DNA of 64,000 nt from Hepsetus odoe (lineage: Eukaryota; Chordata; Actinopteri; Characiformes; Hepsetidae), in NCBI GenBank assembly GCA_017165825.1, contig CM029378.1, forward strand, positions 14,074,908-14,138,907, read 5' to 3'. A program made the position numbers and the translations under genes. The notes beneath the pieces were generated by a model. The model ran no database searches and was not told where the DNA came from. It saw nothing but the letters and a program-made list of their open reading frames with translations. Shown here one piece after another: positions 28,001-37,770 of this stretch; position 1 is the stretch's first letter; every line of letters starts with the position of its first letter.

Positions 28001-30112
28001 TTAAACAGTAGAATTCATGGTGGATTCTATGATGGTGAGCTGCCCAGGTCCTGCTACAGCAAAGCATCTCCAAACCATGACACTTCCACCTCCATGCTTC
28101 ACAGTTGGTATGAGGATCATTTCCTGGAATGCTGTATTTGGTTTACGACAAATACAGCATTCTGTTTTACAGCATTGTTCTGGTGTCCAAATAATTACAT
28201 TTTAGACTCATCTTTCCAAAGAACATTATTCCAAAAATCCTGGTCTTTATCTGCGTTCTCGCTGGTAAACTTCAGTCTGGCCTCGATGTTTCCTATAGAG
28301 AGCAAAGGTTTCTTCCTTGTACATCTCCCATACAAGTTAAAGTTGTTCATCTCTTTCTGATTGTAGAGGCACTTTCACATCAACAGTAGCAAGAGCCTGC
28401 TGTAGGTCCCATGATGACATTTAGGGTTTTTGGAGACTTCTTTTAGCATCTTGCTGTCTGCTCTTAGGGTGAACTTGCTTGGACAGCCAGACCTGGGCAT
28501 GCTGGCAGTTGTTTTGGAAGTTCTCCACTTGTAGACTATTTTTCAGACAGTGGAATGGCTGATTGCAAATTCTTTTGAGTTCTTTTTAAATCCCTTATCA
28601 GACTTATACGTTGCTACAATCTTCTTTCTGAAGGCCTCAGACAGCTCTTTTGATCTCACAATGGTGTTCACCTCACCTCAGCAATCAGGAGCACACCAAA
28701 CTAAATGTATTAGGTTTAAAAAGAACAAACCTCCTTCAAAATGCTGAGTAACAATGTTCTAATCATGTGCACCTGATGTGCTACACCGGTGTGTGATTTG
28801 AGCCATTTTAATTGGGAACCGGGAATTGGGAAGGTGGGGGTGTCCTAATTTATTCCTCACCAGAAATCACATTTTTGCAGAATTACATTTTATAGAAGAT
28901 AAAAAAGAAAAAGACTTTTCTCCAGTTTTAATTGTTTAATTATATTACCCAGTATTGTTAAAATTGAGATTAAATATGCAGATGTCCAATAATGTTACAA
29001 AAACCCACAGGTTTTCATAGAGTGTCCTAATTTTTCACAAGACTGTATGTTCAAATGTGAATTACAATCCAAAATAGTCAATCATTTTTAACAGAATCTG
29101 AATATTTCTAGATAAGGCTTTTGTTATCAGAGCATGTATATACAATTATTTCTGTCTGCTGGGTTCAATGGTGGACTCTCAAGTGAGAGGACAAGGTAAA
29201 TGAGAAATGTATTTAAGGACACAGATGGCAAAGCACATGCTCAAGAGAAGACTGGCCATTCACAGAAAGCACAAACTGCAGATTCCTTAATTGGTCAAGA
29301 CCCCCTTGTCACCAGCATAAACAGCAAGATATCTGACATGATTCAAATCTCATAAACCCAAATCTTCCTGGACTGGGATAGGTTAAGCCCAGTCAGATGC
29401 GGTATATACAGCCTGGTTAAACTGGGCTATCAGTAATCGTGTTAGTGCTTTAGTTACTGTTTCTCTGCAAGCGAGGATAACATTGAGCAGGGGAGAACGG
29501 ACACTATATGATGGCTGTTATTTACATCCATACCCACTCAAACTCACATTGATGCACAGTCATTCAAGCTCCACCACAAATTCCTCGCGGATTAGCTGTA
29601 ATTCCATCCTACCATCGCTACACCTTTTACCAGGCCCACATAATCCTATGTGAATGGATACTTAAGGCAGCTAGGCTTTCATTTACTGCCAAAGCAAAAT
29701 TATACTGTGCTTGTCTTCTCAGCGGGCACGTCATCATGTAAGCTTATCACCCAGAAGAAGTTGCTGACAAAAAATGGTTTCTGCCTAAGGTTTCCTGGTA
29801 GCACTATGCATTGCAGTGTTTAAGTCTGTCATGCTATTACCAAAATAAATACACATCCCACACATTACCTAAGGTTTGTAAATAGACGCCATAAGTATTT
29901 AAGATTTGGAAATGACTTTCACCGCAAGAAGGTTATCACCAGTTAAATTCAGAGGTGTAATTTCGTTGTGGTTAACTGTGTGTTGTGCTGTGTACTTACA
30001 ATGACAAGAATGGTCACTTTCACTTTCAAAATGCCAGAGAAGCTTTCAGAACCCCTTACCTGCTGATGATGAAAATGAAGACTATAGAGCCTGGAGGGCT
30101 GCATGAACGCAT
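9570..30112 (-). CDS. gabrp: GABA-A receptor subunit pi-like, nine coding exons (whole gene)
   Basis: Seen: exons at 30112-30060, 16115-16015, 15750-15683, 14969-14752, 13302-13220, 12257-12120, 11444-11292, 11113-10920 and 9908-9570 join in frame with GT-AG introns to give 448 residues plus stop. The product has a short signal peptide (1 to about 18), a ligand-binding domain with the Cys-loop pair C154/C168, M1 (about 235-257), the M2 pore (265-287, with T6' and L9'), M3 (297-319), a cytoplasmic loop (about 323-425) and M4 (427-447). N-glycosylation sequons lie at N96, N139 and N190. Known: such subunits form pentameric GABA-gated chloride channels in the plasma membrane. Human pi is about 440 residues and is recalled as very similar in M1-M3. 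The exon sizes 68, 83, 138 and 153 are typical of the family. Inferred: pi orthologue. A fish-specific relative is the main alternative. The GABA-A class is near certain. Confidence 0.9.
10718..10765. repeat. (GAT)n simple repeat
   Basis: Trinucleotide gatgat run grading into ggtgat units, between gabrp exons 8 and 9. Confidence 0.9.
10920..11113 (-). CDS. gabrp: gabrp coding exon 8: M2 pore and M3
   Basis: This 194-nt exon encodes Gly272 (shared) to Met336. M2 continues as GVTTVLTMTTL, with Thr at 6' and Leu277 at the 9' gate. The M2-M3 loop (SLPNANCFIK) and M3 (AIDVYLGICFSFIFGALIEY) follow. The AIDVYLGICFSF wording separates pi from beta, rho and delta subunits. The acceptor is ttctcctaaag and the donor gtaaga, in phase 0. 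Confidence 0.96.
11292..11444 (-). CDS. gabrp: gabrp coding exon 7: M1 and start of M2
   Basis: This 153-nt exon (canonical size) encodes residues 222-271. Strand beta10 (HFQLRRSILYFI) is followed by M1 with its conserved ETYVPS proline, the WVSFWI intracellular turn and VPARICI, the cytoplasmic end of M2. The residue at pore position 2' is Cys270, as recalled for pi subunits. The acceptor is tttgttacag and the donor gtctgc. Confidence 0.96.
12120..12257 (-). CDS. gabrp: gabrp coding exon 6: loops B/F to C
   Basis: This 138-nt exon (canonical size) encodes residues 176-220, with one base of Gly221. It includes VVFYWTRGNKSV (sequon N190), LAQYTLEDYY and the loop C region ending ETG. The acceptor is ttcctgcag and the donor gtatgt. 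The LAQYT segment is shared with human pi as recalled. Confidence 0.95.
13220..13302 (-). CDS. gabrp: gabrp coding exon 5: Cys-loop
   Basis: This 83-nt exon (the canonical size) encodes residues 148-174 plus the first base of Trp175. It contains the signature disulfide loop from C154 to C168 with 13 residues between and the invariant YPMD. The acceptor, ctccgtag, lies beside a (GA)n microsatellite whose minus-strand CT run serves as its pyrimidine tract. The donor is gtaagc. Confidence 0.95.
13338..13387. repeat. (GA)n microsatellite at gabrp exon 5 acceptor
   Basis: About 24 GA units, 36 bases upstream (in gene orientation) of the exon 5 start. Read on the minus strand it is a long CT tract. 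Confidence 0.97.
13479..13515. repeat. (CA)n microsatellite
   Basis: About 18 CA units in the same gabrp intron. Confidence 0.95.
13559..14623 (-). mobile_element. Tc1-like DNA transposon, decayed, with inverted ends
   Basis: Lies in the gabrp intron between exons 4 and 5. The minus strand encodes the Tc1 catalytic-end motif WPLSSPDLNPIENLWALLKQ (around 13886-13827), with upstream parts broken. The left end (cactgtgtgcataattattg) has a diverged inverted partner near 14590-14623 (gcctaataataataaactgc). No intact transposase frame remains. Confidence 0.8.
14752..14969 (-). CDS. gabrp: gabrp coding exon 4: agonist-site loops
   Basis: This 218-nt exon encodes residues 75-146 plus two bases of Arg147. 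It carries the FLRQRWTDERL segment, the WVPDTF loop A region, and the sequons N96-K-S and N139-G-T. It is three bases shorter than the usual 221-nt GABA-A exon. The acceptor is ccatctcag and the donor gtactc. The first residues, DYTATIFLRQRW, match the pi-type pattern. Confidence 0.95.
15053..15572 (+). mobile_element. Short Tc1-like element, copy A
   Basis: The ends are inverted copies starting tacagtactgtgcaaaag, inserted at TA. The 5' part of the transposase is gone. A 3' remnant encodes PQSPDLN, then WNNLPAEFLQKLCASVPRRI and GGHTKY, the usual C-terminal end of Tc1 transposase. It lies in the intron between gabrp exons 3 and 4. Confidence 0.85.
15683..15750 (-). CDS. gabrp: gabrp coding exon 3: strand beta1
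   Basis: This 68-nt exon, the size typical of GABA-A subunit genes, encodes residues 53-74 (GPVTVGMSLDIASIDTISEI and on). The acceptor is ttctgaag and the donor gtgaga. It ends exactly at a Met codon, so exon 4 starts in phase 0. Confidence 0.92.
16015..16115 (-). CDS. gabrp: gabrp coding exon 2: N-terminal helix region
   Basis: This 101-nt exon encodes residues 19-51 plus one base of Asn52. Its acceptor is gtctgtag and its donor is gtatgg. The peptide ends in the family signature GYNKYLRPFFG, where the N-terminal helix meets beta-strand 1 of the ligand-binding domain. The phases fit exon 1 on one side and exon 3 on the other. Confidence 0.88.
16490..16960 (+). mobile_element. Tc1-like transposon relic (weak)
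   Basis: Plus-strand fragments resemble fish Tc1 transposase DNA: 'ggtgttcatgcagggtgaca', 'agaagaaaggaattgctcgc' and 'taaaacatggtagtgatagt'. No open frame and no clear ends. Confidence 0.45.
18055..18420 (+). mobile_element. RTE-like LINE, start of reverse transcriptase relic
   Basis: Frames read YFESLMNEENERERGLDDV, MKRMKNGKAVGP and SELLPIFKKKGEAQSCSNYR, matching the linker and first RT blocks of the same LINE type. A frameshift near 18230 breaks it. Lies in the first coding intron of gabrp. Confidence 0.75.
19051..19327. repeat. Cluster of CT, AAT and GAT simple repeats
   Basis: (CT)15 at 19051-19081, (AAT)n at 19256-19287, (GAT)n at 19310-19327. Confidence 0.9.
20530..21080 (-). mobile_element. 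Probable Tc1/mariner-like relic (weak)
   Basis: Minus-strand remains of the type found in fish mariner relics ('gttgggttaagatctagtga', 'cattccacttttcc', 'cgttgtcttgctgcatgata'). Identified by resemblance only. Confidence 0.4.
22272..22506 (+). other. Exon-like open block of unknown nature in gabrp intron
   Basis: The plus-strand frame stays open from about 22253 to 22564. Within it a GC-richer block is bounded by an acceptor-like tctttccag (ending 22271) and a donor-like gtacgt (from 22507). The translation is Ser/Pro/Ala/Gln-rich and looks disordered, with no domain I recognise. It lies antisense to gabrp inside the large first coding intron. It could be an exon of an overlapping transcript, a retrocopy fragment or chance. 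No neighbouring plus-strand exon was found. Confidence 0.25.
22507..23009 (+). repeat. Degenerate minisatellite
   Basis: About nine imperfect units vary around a core of the type 'cttgcacagatactgtatcta', spaced about 45-70 bases apart and separated by AT-rich spacers. Units are too diverged to fix a period by eye. It ends where the SINE at 23023 has inserted. Confidence 0.55.
23023..23260 (+). mobile_element. tRNA-derived SINE, type 1, with target-site duplication
   Basis: The head has a Pol III A box (tggcctagggcg) and B box (ggttcgaacc). The tail carries the 'gacctgtccagggtg' module common in fish repeats and ends in a short gactgact run. A 13-bp direct repeat (aatatcacaatga) flanks it at 23010-23022 and 23261-23273, so the insertion is fairly young. 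Confidence 0.9.
24342..24884. mobile_element. Short Tc1-like element, copy B, fold-back form
   Basis: Same terminal repeats as copy A. Internally the left half (about 24500-24590) carries the C-terminal remnant in reverse complement (acttccacacagtttttgaa), while the right half (24690-24760) carries part of it in direct orientation. The whole element could fold into a long hairpin. Confidence 0.8.
25872..26010 (-). mobile_element. Third SINE-like fish repeat, diverged fragment
   Basis: Same family as 45924-46112: 'tccagagcaacttctatg', 'ctggagcaattcaaga' and 'gtggggtttgaacctg' are recognisable. Confidence 0.6.
26600..27065 (-). mobile_element. Tc1-like transposon, N-terminal half relic
   Basis: Minus-strand remains of a common fish Tc1 transposase: the region after the first catalytic Asp (caccttcttccattgcatca reversed), helix-turn-helix remains, and the terminal module 'caggtgccattctaacaaga' at 26985. 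The catalytic C-terminal half is missing. Confidence 0.65.
27140..29047 (-). mobile_element. Tc1-like transposon with ends, SINE-interrupted
   Basis: Inverted ends at TA: tacagtcatgtgaaaaaatt on the left, and its complement closing at 29047. The minus strand (about 28700 to 27430) carries broken Tc1 transposase coding sequence. Length of about 1.66 kb without the SINE fits an autonomous-size element that has decayed. Confidence 0.8.
27526..27769 (+). mobile_element. tRNA-derived SINE, type 1, nested in a Tc1-like element
   Basis: Same family as the copy at 23023. A 12-bp duplication (atgtctgagggg) lies at 27514-27525 and 27770-27781. The element lies inside the Tc1-like transposon 27140-29047 and interrupts its transposase relic, so it inserted later. 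Confidence 0.9.
29945..30034 (+). mobile_element. SINE type 2, 3' fragment beside gabrp exon 1
   Basis: Only the tail modules remain (tttcgttgtggttaactgtg, tgacaagaatggtcacttt). The fragment ends about 25 bases from the exon 1 splice donor at 30059. Confidence 0.75.
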
Positions 30113-30137
30113 GGCTGCAGGAGTCTCAGCCGTCTGT
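30060..30137 (-). CDS. gabrp: gabrp coding exon 1: 5' UTR end and signal peptide
   Basis: The acceptor (cactcacag after a pyrimidine-rich run) ends at 30138. The ATG at 30112-30110 sits in a good context (gccATG). Seventeen codons follow and end in an eight-residue hydrophobic core (IVFIFIIS); the donor is gtaagg at 30059. The exon ends with two bases of a codon (AG), which exon 2 completes with G to give Arg18. It was chosen because it is the only minus-strand site found upstream of exon 2 that has ATG, hydrophobic core, donor and the required phase together. The signal peptide is short, so cleavage is probably near residues 17-22. A type 2 SINE fragment lies about 30 bases into the following intron. 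Confidence 0.75.
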
Positions 30138-31035
30138 CTGTGAGTGGAGAGAAACAGTGAAAGTAAAAAGACTTTTCTTGTCATTAATAAAGAAATGCAG
30201 CTATAAAAAAAGCAGACCATCTTGTGGAACTTCTAAAGAACTGGATTTTACTGTTGTAGGTCAGTTTTGGCCATTTGTCATTTTTCTGACAAACTTTTAG
30301 AATAGTGTCAAATCCTTAAAACTAAATGGGAAAAAAGTGTACATCGATTTATTCTATAATCTTTTAGCTAATTATACAATAATTAATTCGTCACATATTC
30401 AGTATTATGATAAAACAAAATAAAGCAAACCTTGGGGAGTGCTAGAAAATTGACGAACTAGTACTGATGGAACATTTTCCTGGAATCCTAGAACACTGTT
30501 AGCTTTTTTTTTAATATATTTTTTTCTATAATCTCCAACTAAATGACTTTCTTGGGCTGGCTGTTCACCAATTCTATAAGTATGACTTTCCTAGAAGACT
30601 GTAGAGGTAGCAATATTATCAAAGAACTCATAAAAATAACCCAGATGAAATGGTTACATCACTTTTTTTGAATATAACATACCCATGCCCCAGCTTCTGA
30701 CAAGCACCTCTTCTTGGTAGCCAGTGAAGCGATTCCTTTTTGTTGCAACAGAATCAAGATGAGCCTGTAAGATTTTCATTGCACTGCTTTGACCCATGCC
30801 CCAAAAAAGAAAAACCTTACCACTGGACACTGGCACAAATGAAAAGTACATGTCAGGACATAATTCTGTCCTTATCAAACCCTGAATATTTGCACATTTC
30901 CCCAAATGATTGCTATTTTGGGCCAGAATGACAGATTTACTCTCAGATTCTCTGCTCAGTCTTCCAGTACCAGGATAATCCGTGTGCAGCTGCAGAGATG
31001 TGTGCCAGACAACAGACCTCTGCCCGGCAGCATAT

Positions 31036-31037
<2 letters not shown>

Positions 31038-31076
<39 letters not shown>
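31038..31076. repeat. (CA)n microsatellite
   Basis: About 19 CA units in the gabrp 5'-UTR intron. Confidence 0.95.
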
Positions 31077-31083
<7 letters not shown>

Positions 31084-31740
31084 ACGGTCACTATCCACTC
31101 TGACCTCTGCCCTCAACGCTTACAAATCCACCCAGACATACATTTCCTTACATATATGCAATTATTTTTAAAACAATTTCAGGATATAAAGCAGTGCTTT
31201 AATTATTATAAATGTCTAAATTATTTGTAATATCAATGTTCTATGTGTTACCCTATACCCAACTCTAATTTTATCACCAATTGTGAAAATGACATTTGAA
31301 AATATTGTGCAAAAAAATTAAAAGGGGCCTTTTAAAAAAAGTGCTTTACATTGACATAGTAAGTAAGCCACATTTTGTCGGCTTTGTCATGAAAAAGTAT
31401 GAAAACAACTGAAACGCGCAACACAGATACACATATCCAACACATAATGATGAGAGAACATTCAAGGCTATTCTGCATTGGGCTTGCATTATACATGCCA
31501 TAAGGCATGGAAATCGCTTTAATGCCATCTTCATCTTCTCATTCACAGATGTGACCTTTGTTCTAGCCATTGGATCGTGATGAGCCCTTCACCATGAATC
31601 ATACTGCCTCAGATACACCACAATCACACACGCTGGGAACGAGACCATCTACTGCCAACTGAAACTCGTGTTCTCACATTGCAAATCATTGTCCCTATTG
31701 CATTCCCATTTCAGTGGGCTGAAACACACATACGCACATG

Positions 31741-31741
<1 letters not shown>

Positions 31742-31814
<73 letters not shown>

Positions 31815-31818
31815 GCCT

Positions 31819-31864
<46 letters not shown>
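31742..31864. repeat. Inverted pair of (CA)n and (GT)n
   Basis: About 35 CA units (to 31813), a nine-base spacer, then about 21 GT units: a near-perfect hairpin arrangement. Confidence 0.95.
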
Positions 31865-31865
<1 letters not shown>

Positions 31866-32344
31866 GCTTTTCCCGGATGCCTCAGAGCATTGTCAAATCT
31901 GCTTGCTCACCAAGCCATCCCACACACAACTGTCCTATCTCCAAGTTCGTAGCTTTTGATTTGATTATTTCATGATTTATTATTTTTAGGCTGCAGGCTA
32001 TTTCTTGCCGACAGCACTGCTCATCGTGGAATTCAGTAGACAAAAAGGGGCCGATCAAGAAAAAAGAGCCATTAATAAATGGGCAGAGTAATACTTTCAC
32101 ATGTATCAAATTTATACACACGTTAGAACTAAAAGAAAAGGTGTGGCTTGAAAAAGTACTGACATAATTTCCTTCATCCACAAGTCTTAGGGTACAAGTT
32201 TAGCTCACTTGAGTGATTGTGTTTGCAGTTTAGTGCTTTTTTATTAGCACCTTTGGAAAAGGGGTGCTTGCAAAAGCTTAAATTTGGTCTAAAGGCTGTT
32301 TATAGTAACTTTTAGTCTTCTGCACAATCTCTGTTTTCTAAAAT

Positions 32345-32770
32345 ACAGCACTGACACTTCTCCTATATCGATTTATAAGAGCAGAGAGAGCAACAGAGAC
32401 ACAACTCTGAATCACTCTCGCTGTAAGACTCCTCTTCAACTCACCCTACAGGTTTTCAGTGGGATTGGGATGACTAGGTTAAAAATTGGATCTTTTTTTG
32501 GGGTCAGTTTGGGTCATTCTCCAGGTAAAAGATTCAAACTTGCTGGAGGGTCAAACTATGACTCAATATTAGTGTTTTGACAGAGGCAGCTGAACTTCCA
32601 TTAAACATTTCCAGGCACCTGAGTCCATGATACTATGAATCCATACAAGTCTCTCAGACATTCTGGAGGTTAAAACAGTTCCTCAATTTCAAAGATCAAC
32701 AATCAAAAGATTTTTTTTGTTGTCTAATTTGGCCTTAGAACCTGGCACCAGTCAAAGTTTCCGTACCACA
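32345..32770 (-). mobile_element. Tc1-like transposon relic
   Basis: 'caggttttcagtgggattgg' and 'gtcagtttgggtcattctcc' resemble antisense fish Tc1 transposase, followed by further decayed sequence. No open frame. Confidence 0.5.
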
Positions 32771-34049
32771 TAGTAGCACTTATATTTTTGATAAGAAAGA
32801 GAAGGCTTCTGTCACACTATACATGGAGATAAATAAATAGGTGTTATCTTTTAGACAGGTTCACTAAGGCTCCGTTTCCATATCCTTAATTATTGTCTTG
32901 ACAGTAGTCATTGGCATTTTAGTAGCTTATCTATTTTTGCAGCCATTGCATGATTTATCAAGGTAAAGACACATATCTCATTTAGTTTTTGTCTTCTCTA
33001 ATCTTAACCATGTTGACGGATAACTAAACATTCACAGATTACTGCTAAAGAGACCCTGAACACTCTGATTGATTTACAGATTACAGAGACATTATTATCT
33101 CCTATTTTCAAGATGAGATCATGCAATTTAAACACAAGACAACCAAGGTTTACCCAGACAGCCAATAATTATACAGTTGCCTGTGCATGCTCAGTAAATC
33201 TCTCAATATTTTATGCTATAAGCACTAATCTTAAAATAAATAAAGGCAAGAACATACTAATTATTATTGTTTTGTCACGTAGTACAATAGTTTCAATTAT
33301 CCAAATTTAGTTTTTTTGTTGTTTGTTTTACAGAACTGTACATCTAAGTTATTTTATTTCATCAAGAAGTTTTAATCACATTTGCACAGTCCCTCATTTA
33401 CAGTACAGGCATAAGCCTCTGCAGATAAATATTTAAAACATGCAAATCTGATATTTATGATGGAGTATGAATCCTCCAGGGCTGACACATTCTTCCCTTG
33501 AGAGTATTCTGATGCTTAGCTAAAGGCAAAAGCAATCGTATAAACGTCTGCCCTGATTTGGTCTGCTAGAATTGGCCCCCGGAATAATTGCCCTGGTACA
33601 AACTCCCACTTCTGTCCTTCCTCATTTAGTCACTCTGAGGTACAGTCCAATTACTCGATGCCCATTCTATGGTTCTCAACTGTAGACAGATGTGTCTTTT
33701 TTGAGTGGATAGTTGACATCTGTGAGAGAGCAAAAACCTTAAGACAGTAGGGTTGACCCAAGTTCAGACAGAGCGCAACACGAACCACCACTGGGAATCA
33801 CCGTCCTTGTTAAATGTCAAAGGTTTCCAGTTATAAGAGATTAGTCAGATAACCAGATATACATTCTGCTGCCCTATTGCTTTTCTCTAGCAGCCATGTT
33901 TAACCCTTTCAGTTCCTTAGGTTTTATTAATCTTGAAGTAAATGGCATGCTGTTATCATTAAAATTAACAAAAGAGTAAAAAGTCAGGAAAGAAAGACTA
34001 CCATTGTTTTTAGGTATGCAATGGACACCATTTTTTTTTATTATTATTA

Positions 34050-34945
34050 TTCTGAATCTACCAAGTGCCAATAAATCCATGTCAAGGACTCTACAAGATC
34101 TCTCAAGATGTGCTGTGGTGTCAACAGGACATGAGCAGCAGATCCATATGTCCTGTAAGTTGCGAGGTGGGACCTCCAAGGATCAGCCTAGTTTCTCTGG
34201 CTCATGCCACAGTTGCTCAATCAAATTCTGATTAGGAGAAATGGTAAGCCAAGTCAAGATGTTCAGTTCTTTATTATGTTCCTCAAAACATTCCTAGATA
34301 TTTTTTGCAGTGTAGTAGTTTGCATGATCCTAGTGAAAGAGGCCGCTGTCTTGAGGAATACCATTGTCTTTAAAGAGAGCACTTGGTCTGCAACAATGGT
34401 AACTTACGCAGGTAGATGCTGTGTCAAAGTATCATCCATTTTAATGCCAGGGACCAACTTTCCCAACATGATGTTGTCCAAAGATTTATACCTTCTTCTC
34501 ATAGTGCATACTGGTGCCATCTTTTCACCAGGTTAGCAACTTACACATATCCAGTCATCCACATGGTATAATAGAAAAAATGATTTATTATTATAGCCCT
34601 TATACTTTAATTGCTCCATGCTGCAACTCTGATGCTCTTGTGCCCTTTGCAGGCACTTTCAGTGGTAGATAGGAGTCAGCATGGAGACCCTGAGCTGTTT
34701 GTGGCTTCACAGGCCCAGATACTGCAAGCTATTTTGCTCTGAATCACTTGTCTAGCTATCACAATTTGGCAAAGCTGCTCAAATCCTTATGCTTGCACAT
34801 TTTTTTTCTGCTCCCAACACATCAACATCAAGAATTAACTGCTCAGTTTCTGCTCAGTATATCACACCACTTGACAGGTGCCATTGAAACAAGATAATCA
34901 GTGTTATCAGTTCACCTGTCATATTGCAGCTGATCATTTTACTTA
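34050..34945 (-). mobile_element. Tc1-like transposon relic, same family as 26600
   Basis: Minus-strand coding remains run from the C-terminal MEVPPRNLQD segment (near 34179) back to the 5' module 'caggtgccattgaaacaaga' at 34877. Several frameshifts and stops; inactive. Confidence 0.7.
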
Positions 34946-36339
34946 TCCTGAGGGCTTGGAACCACAAGCACATAAGTGAATTTTTAAAACAAAAAAAAAC
35001 ATATATATCAAAGCTTTTGATCGGATCAATCTACATACAAGTGCAGTGTCATTATTAAGGCCAAATGTTAATAGCTTTGGCTGTTTAAAGATGACTCCAA
35101 AAGATGAAATAATTTTACAGGTCAAGGGTTTTGTGAAAAGAGTACAATGTCAATGTTAATGTAATTTCAGCCCAGCTATAGGCTCAATACCTATTTTATT
35201 GTTTGTAGTCATCTTTAATTTGCAACTTATGAGCTTAGTAGGGGTAAAGAAATGCATTAGCAAATCAGAAGTTCTGTATATCTGTTTTTTTTGTTTTTTT
35301 TGCTTGTTTATTTCATTGTACCTCCCCATTTACTATGCACTATGCTGTATCAACTTAAAAAGCCAGTCAAAAGGTATGGAAGACAGACATTGGGAATCTA
35401 GGTCAGAATATATGTCTGAAGTCTATAAACATCTTTCAACTACTGAATCCATTTACTTTTAGTCTAAACCTAAACGTATTGCTTCAGATCTGATATGCTT
35501 TAATTAAAAGGGCCTCTTCCTTGAATTTACCTAATCAACAGAGCAACAGCTGGCCTAGAGAGACAGTCTAAGAAAATCTGCACAACAGCAAACACTATAA
35601 AGCACTTCTTTATCTGCACTGATTAAACATTTCTCTGCATGACTCATTAGCCATCTTTATCCATCAATAGGCAGGACCCCCCACGACAACTAGAGAACAG
35701 GTATCATTAGGGTGGTAGATCATTCTTGGCAGGAAACTGATGCCAAAATGGTTGTACAAATTGTGTGTGTTGTACAATGTGTTTGTGTGTGTGTGTGTGC
35801 GTGTGTGTTTTCATCCTTTAGTCCTTCATCAATATATACTGTGGAATATTTTCAACGTGACACAGATTGGGATGTTTATTAATTCCATTGTTACTGCTGT
35901 ATTCTGTGCAGCAAACACACTAACATGACACTACCACGTCAATATAACAGTACTGCTGAAAATACTACTGCCCAAATAATACCTGCTCCTTACCTTCAAT
36001 AAAATGGTTAATAAATGACGCAGAAAAAATTGACTAAAGTCTGTAAACATGAAAATGCATATCAATGATGTACTTTTAGTAGTGCACACATTTAGCAGTT
36101 TGTGTATCCTTTAGATTGTTCTATATTTCTGCATCATCTGAATTTCAGGTCCATCAAGAAGACAAGGATAATTAACATATTGGACTTACTCCGTCATTTA
36201 TTTATTAAGGATAATTATCTATGAATAAAAGTATGATACATATCTATGGCAAACAGATAAATTCATAAAAAATGAATTTGAAGGTAATATTTGACTCATT
36301 TGAAATTTGAACATTTGACATTTATCAGGTCATGAACAA

Positions 36340-36850
36340 AATAAGATTTCTGAAAAAGACCTCTTCATGCTCATCATGCTGGTTACAAAAGGAGAAAAAC
36401 TCTCTCAAAAAGGAATGCATCCCACCAGTCCAGATGTGTGAAAATGGAAGAAATTCAAGAATCTTCCTCTTCCCAGGAGGGGTGAAGGAGCAAAGATCAA
36501 TCCAAGAGCAAGGCTTGTAATGAGATCACAAAGAAATCCAAGGTGACTGCTAAACAATTAAACACCTCACTTAGATCTGCTAATGTTCATGGCTCCAAAA
36601 TCAGCAGATCACTAAAAAATCATTTGCATGGCAGGGTTGCAACGAGAAGGTCATTGCTCTCCAAAAATAAAACTACTGACCGTCCACAGTTTGTTAACCA
36701 TCAGGTCAAACCAGAAGGCTACTAGAAATTAGTGGATGCTTGAGATTAAAACATACATTCTAGGATGGTACTAAAGCAAACAGCTCATGTTAAATTATTC
36801 TGTATGAAGGAATGTGTGAAAACTCCTCCAAGTCGATGTGTCGTCGATAA
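36340..36850 (+). mobile_element. Tc1-like transposon, N-terminal half relic
   Basis: The 36543-36725 plus frame encodes a recognisable piece of Tc1 transposase (HGSKISRSLKNHLHGRVATR, then QFVNHQVKPEGY), the end of the DNA-binding region before the catalytic domain. Flanking parts are frameshifted. Confidence 0.65.
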
Positions 36851-37770
36851 CTAATAAAGTGGCTCATCAGAGTATACCGCTTATATATTTCTTTAATGCA
36901 ACACATGTGTGCCTGCTAGTGTGCAGAAACCTACATCATTAACACTCTGACCTGGGAGAAGACGTGGGATAGAACAGGCCAGATGATCCAACATCAAAGC
37001 TTATCTTTTTGCCAGAACTTGTCTGCTAACTTAAATATATAATCTTAAAAAATGGTAAGATCCTGCAAGTCCTGCAAGCATCTCTCCAACTACAAATCAC
37101 ATCCTCGAGGAAGAACACCCAGATTCTGACTCATATTATATTTTCAATGTTTTTACATGTTAAACTGGTGTAAAAACATTCAGTTTAGTCTGTGTCAGAA
37201 TCTCTTGAAGCCATAAAGCTTGAGGTTTTAAGAGAATGTTTAAAAAGGTTCTGTAGGTTATTTTAACTCCCTGACACCAAACAAGTTAGCTTTGGAAGCT
37301 CTTTTGTAAGGAGTACTGGTCGGATTGCATCTTGTAAAATGCAAACAAACTCTGAATCTGAATCGCAGTTCAGAGCCACAGGTCTGGATAATGCAAACCT
37401 GCAGAATGGTGAACGTCCAGCCAATCTTGAAGAATGTAAATGCAAAGGTCTGTGAGTTTAAATGTTATTAAATGTTATGCGAAATGTAAGAAACACAGGC
37501 TGAAGACTCCAAGCCTTGCAGCTCATCTATCCAGACATGGCACCTATGCAGCCTGCCTGCACTATTAATACCCAGAGAGTACTACTGTTCAAATAAAATG
37601 AAATACATTATTATTAGTAGTAGTAGTAAATTTAATAATTCATTATGAACAGCAACAACATCAATAACAATAATGTACATGGGTTTGCAGAAATCTGCAG
37701 CACATGTTTCTGTAAGGAAGGGCTGGAGTGCATGCTGTGTGTTTGGCATTGCAGAGTCTTTTCTACTCAC

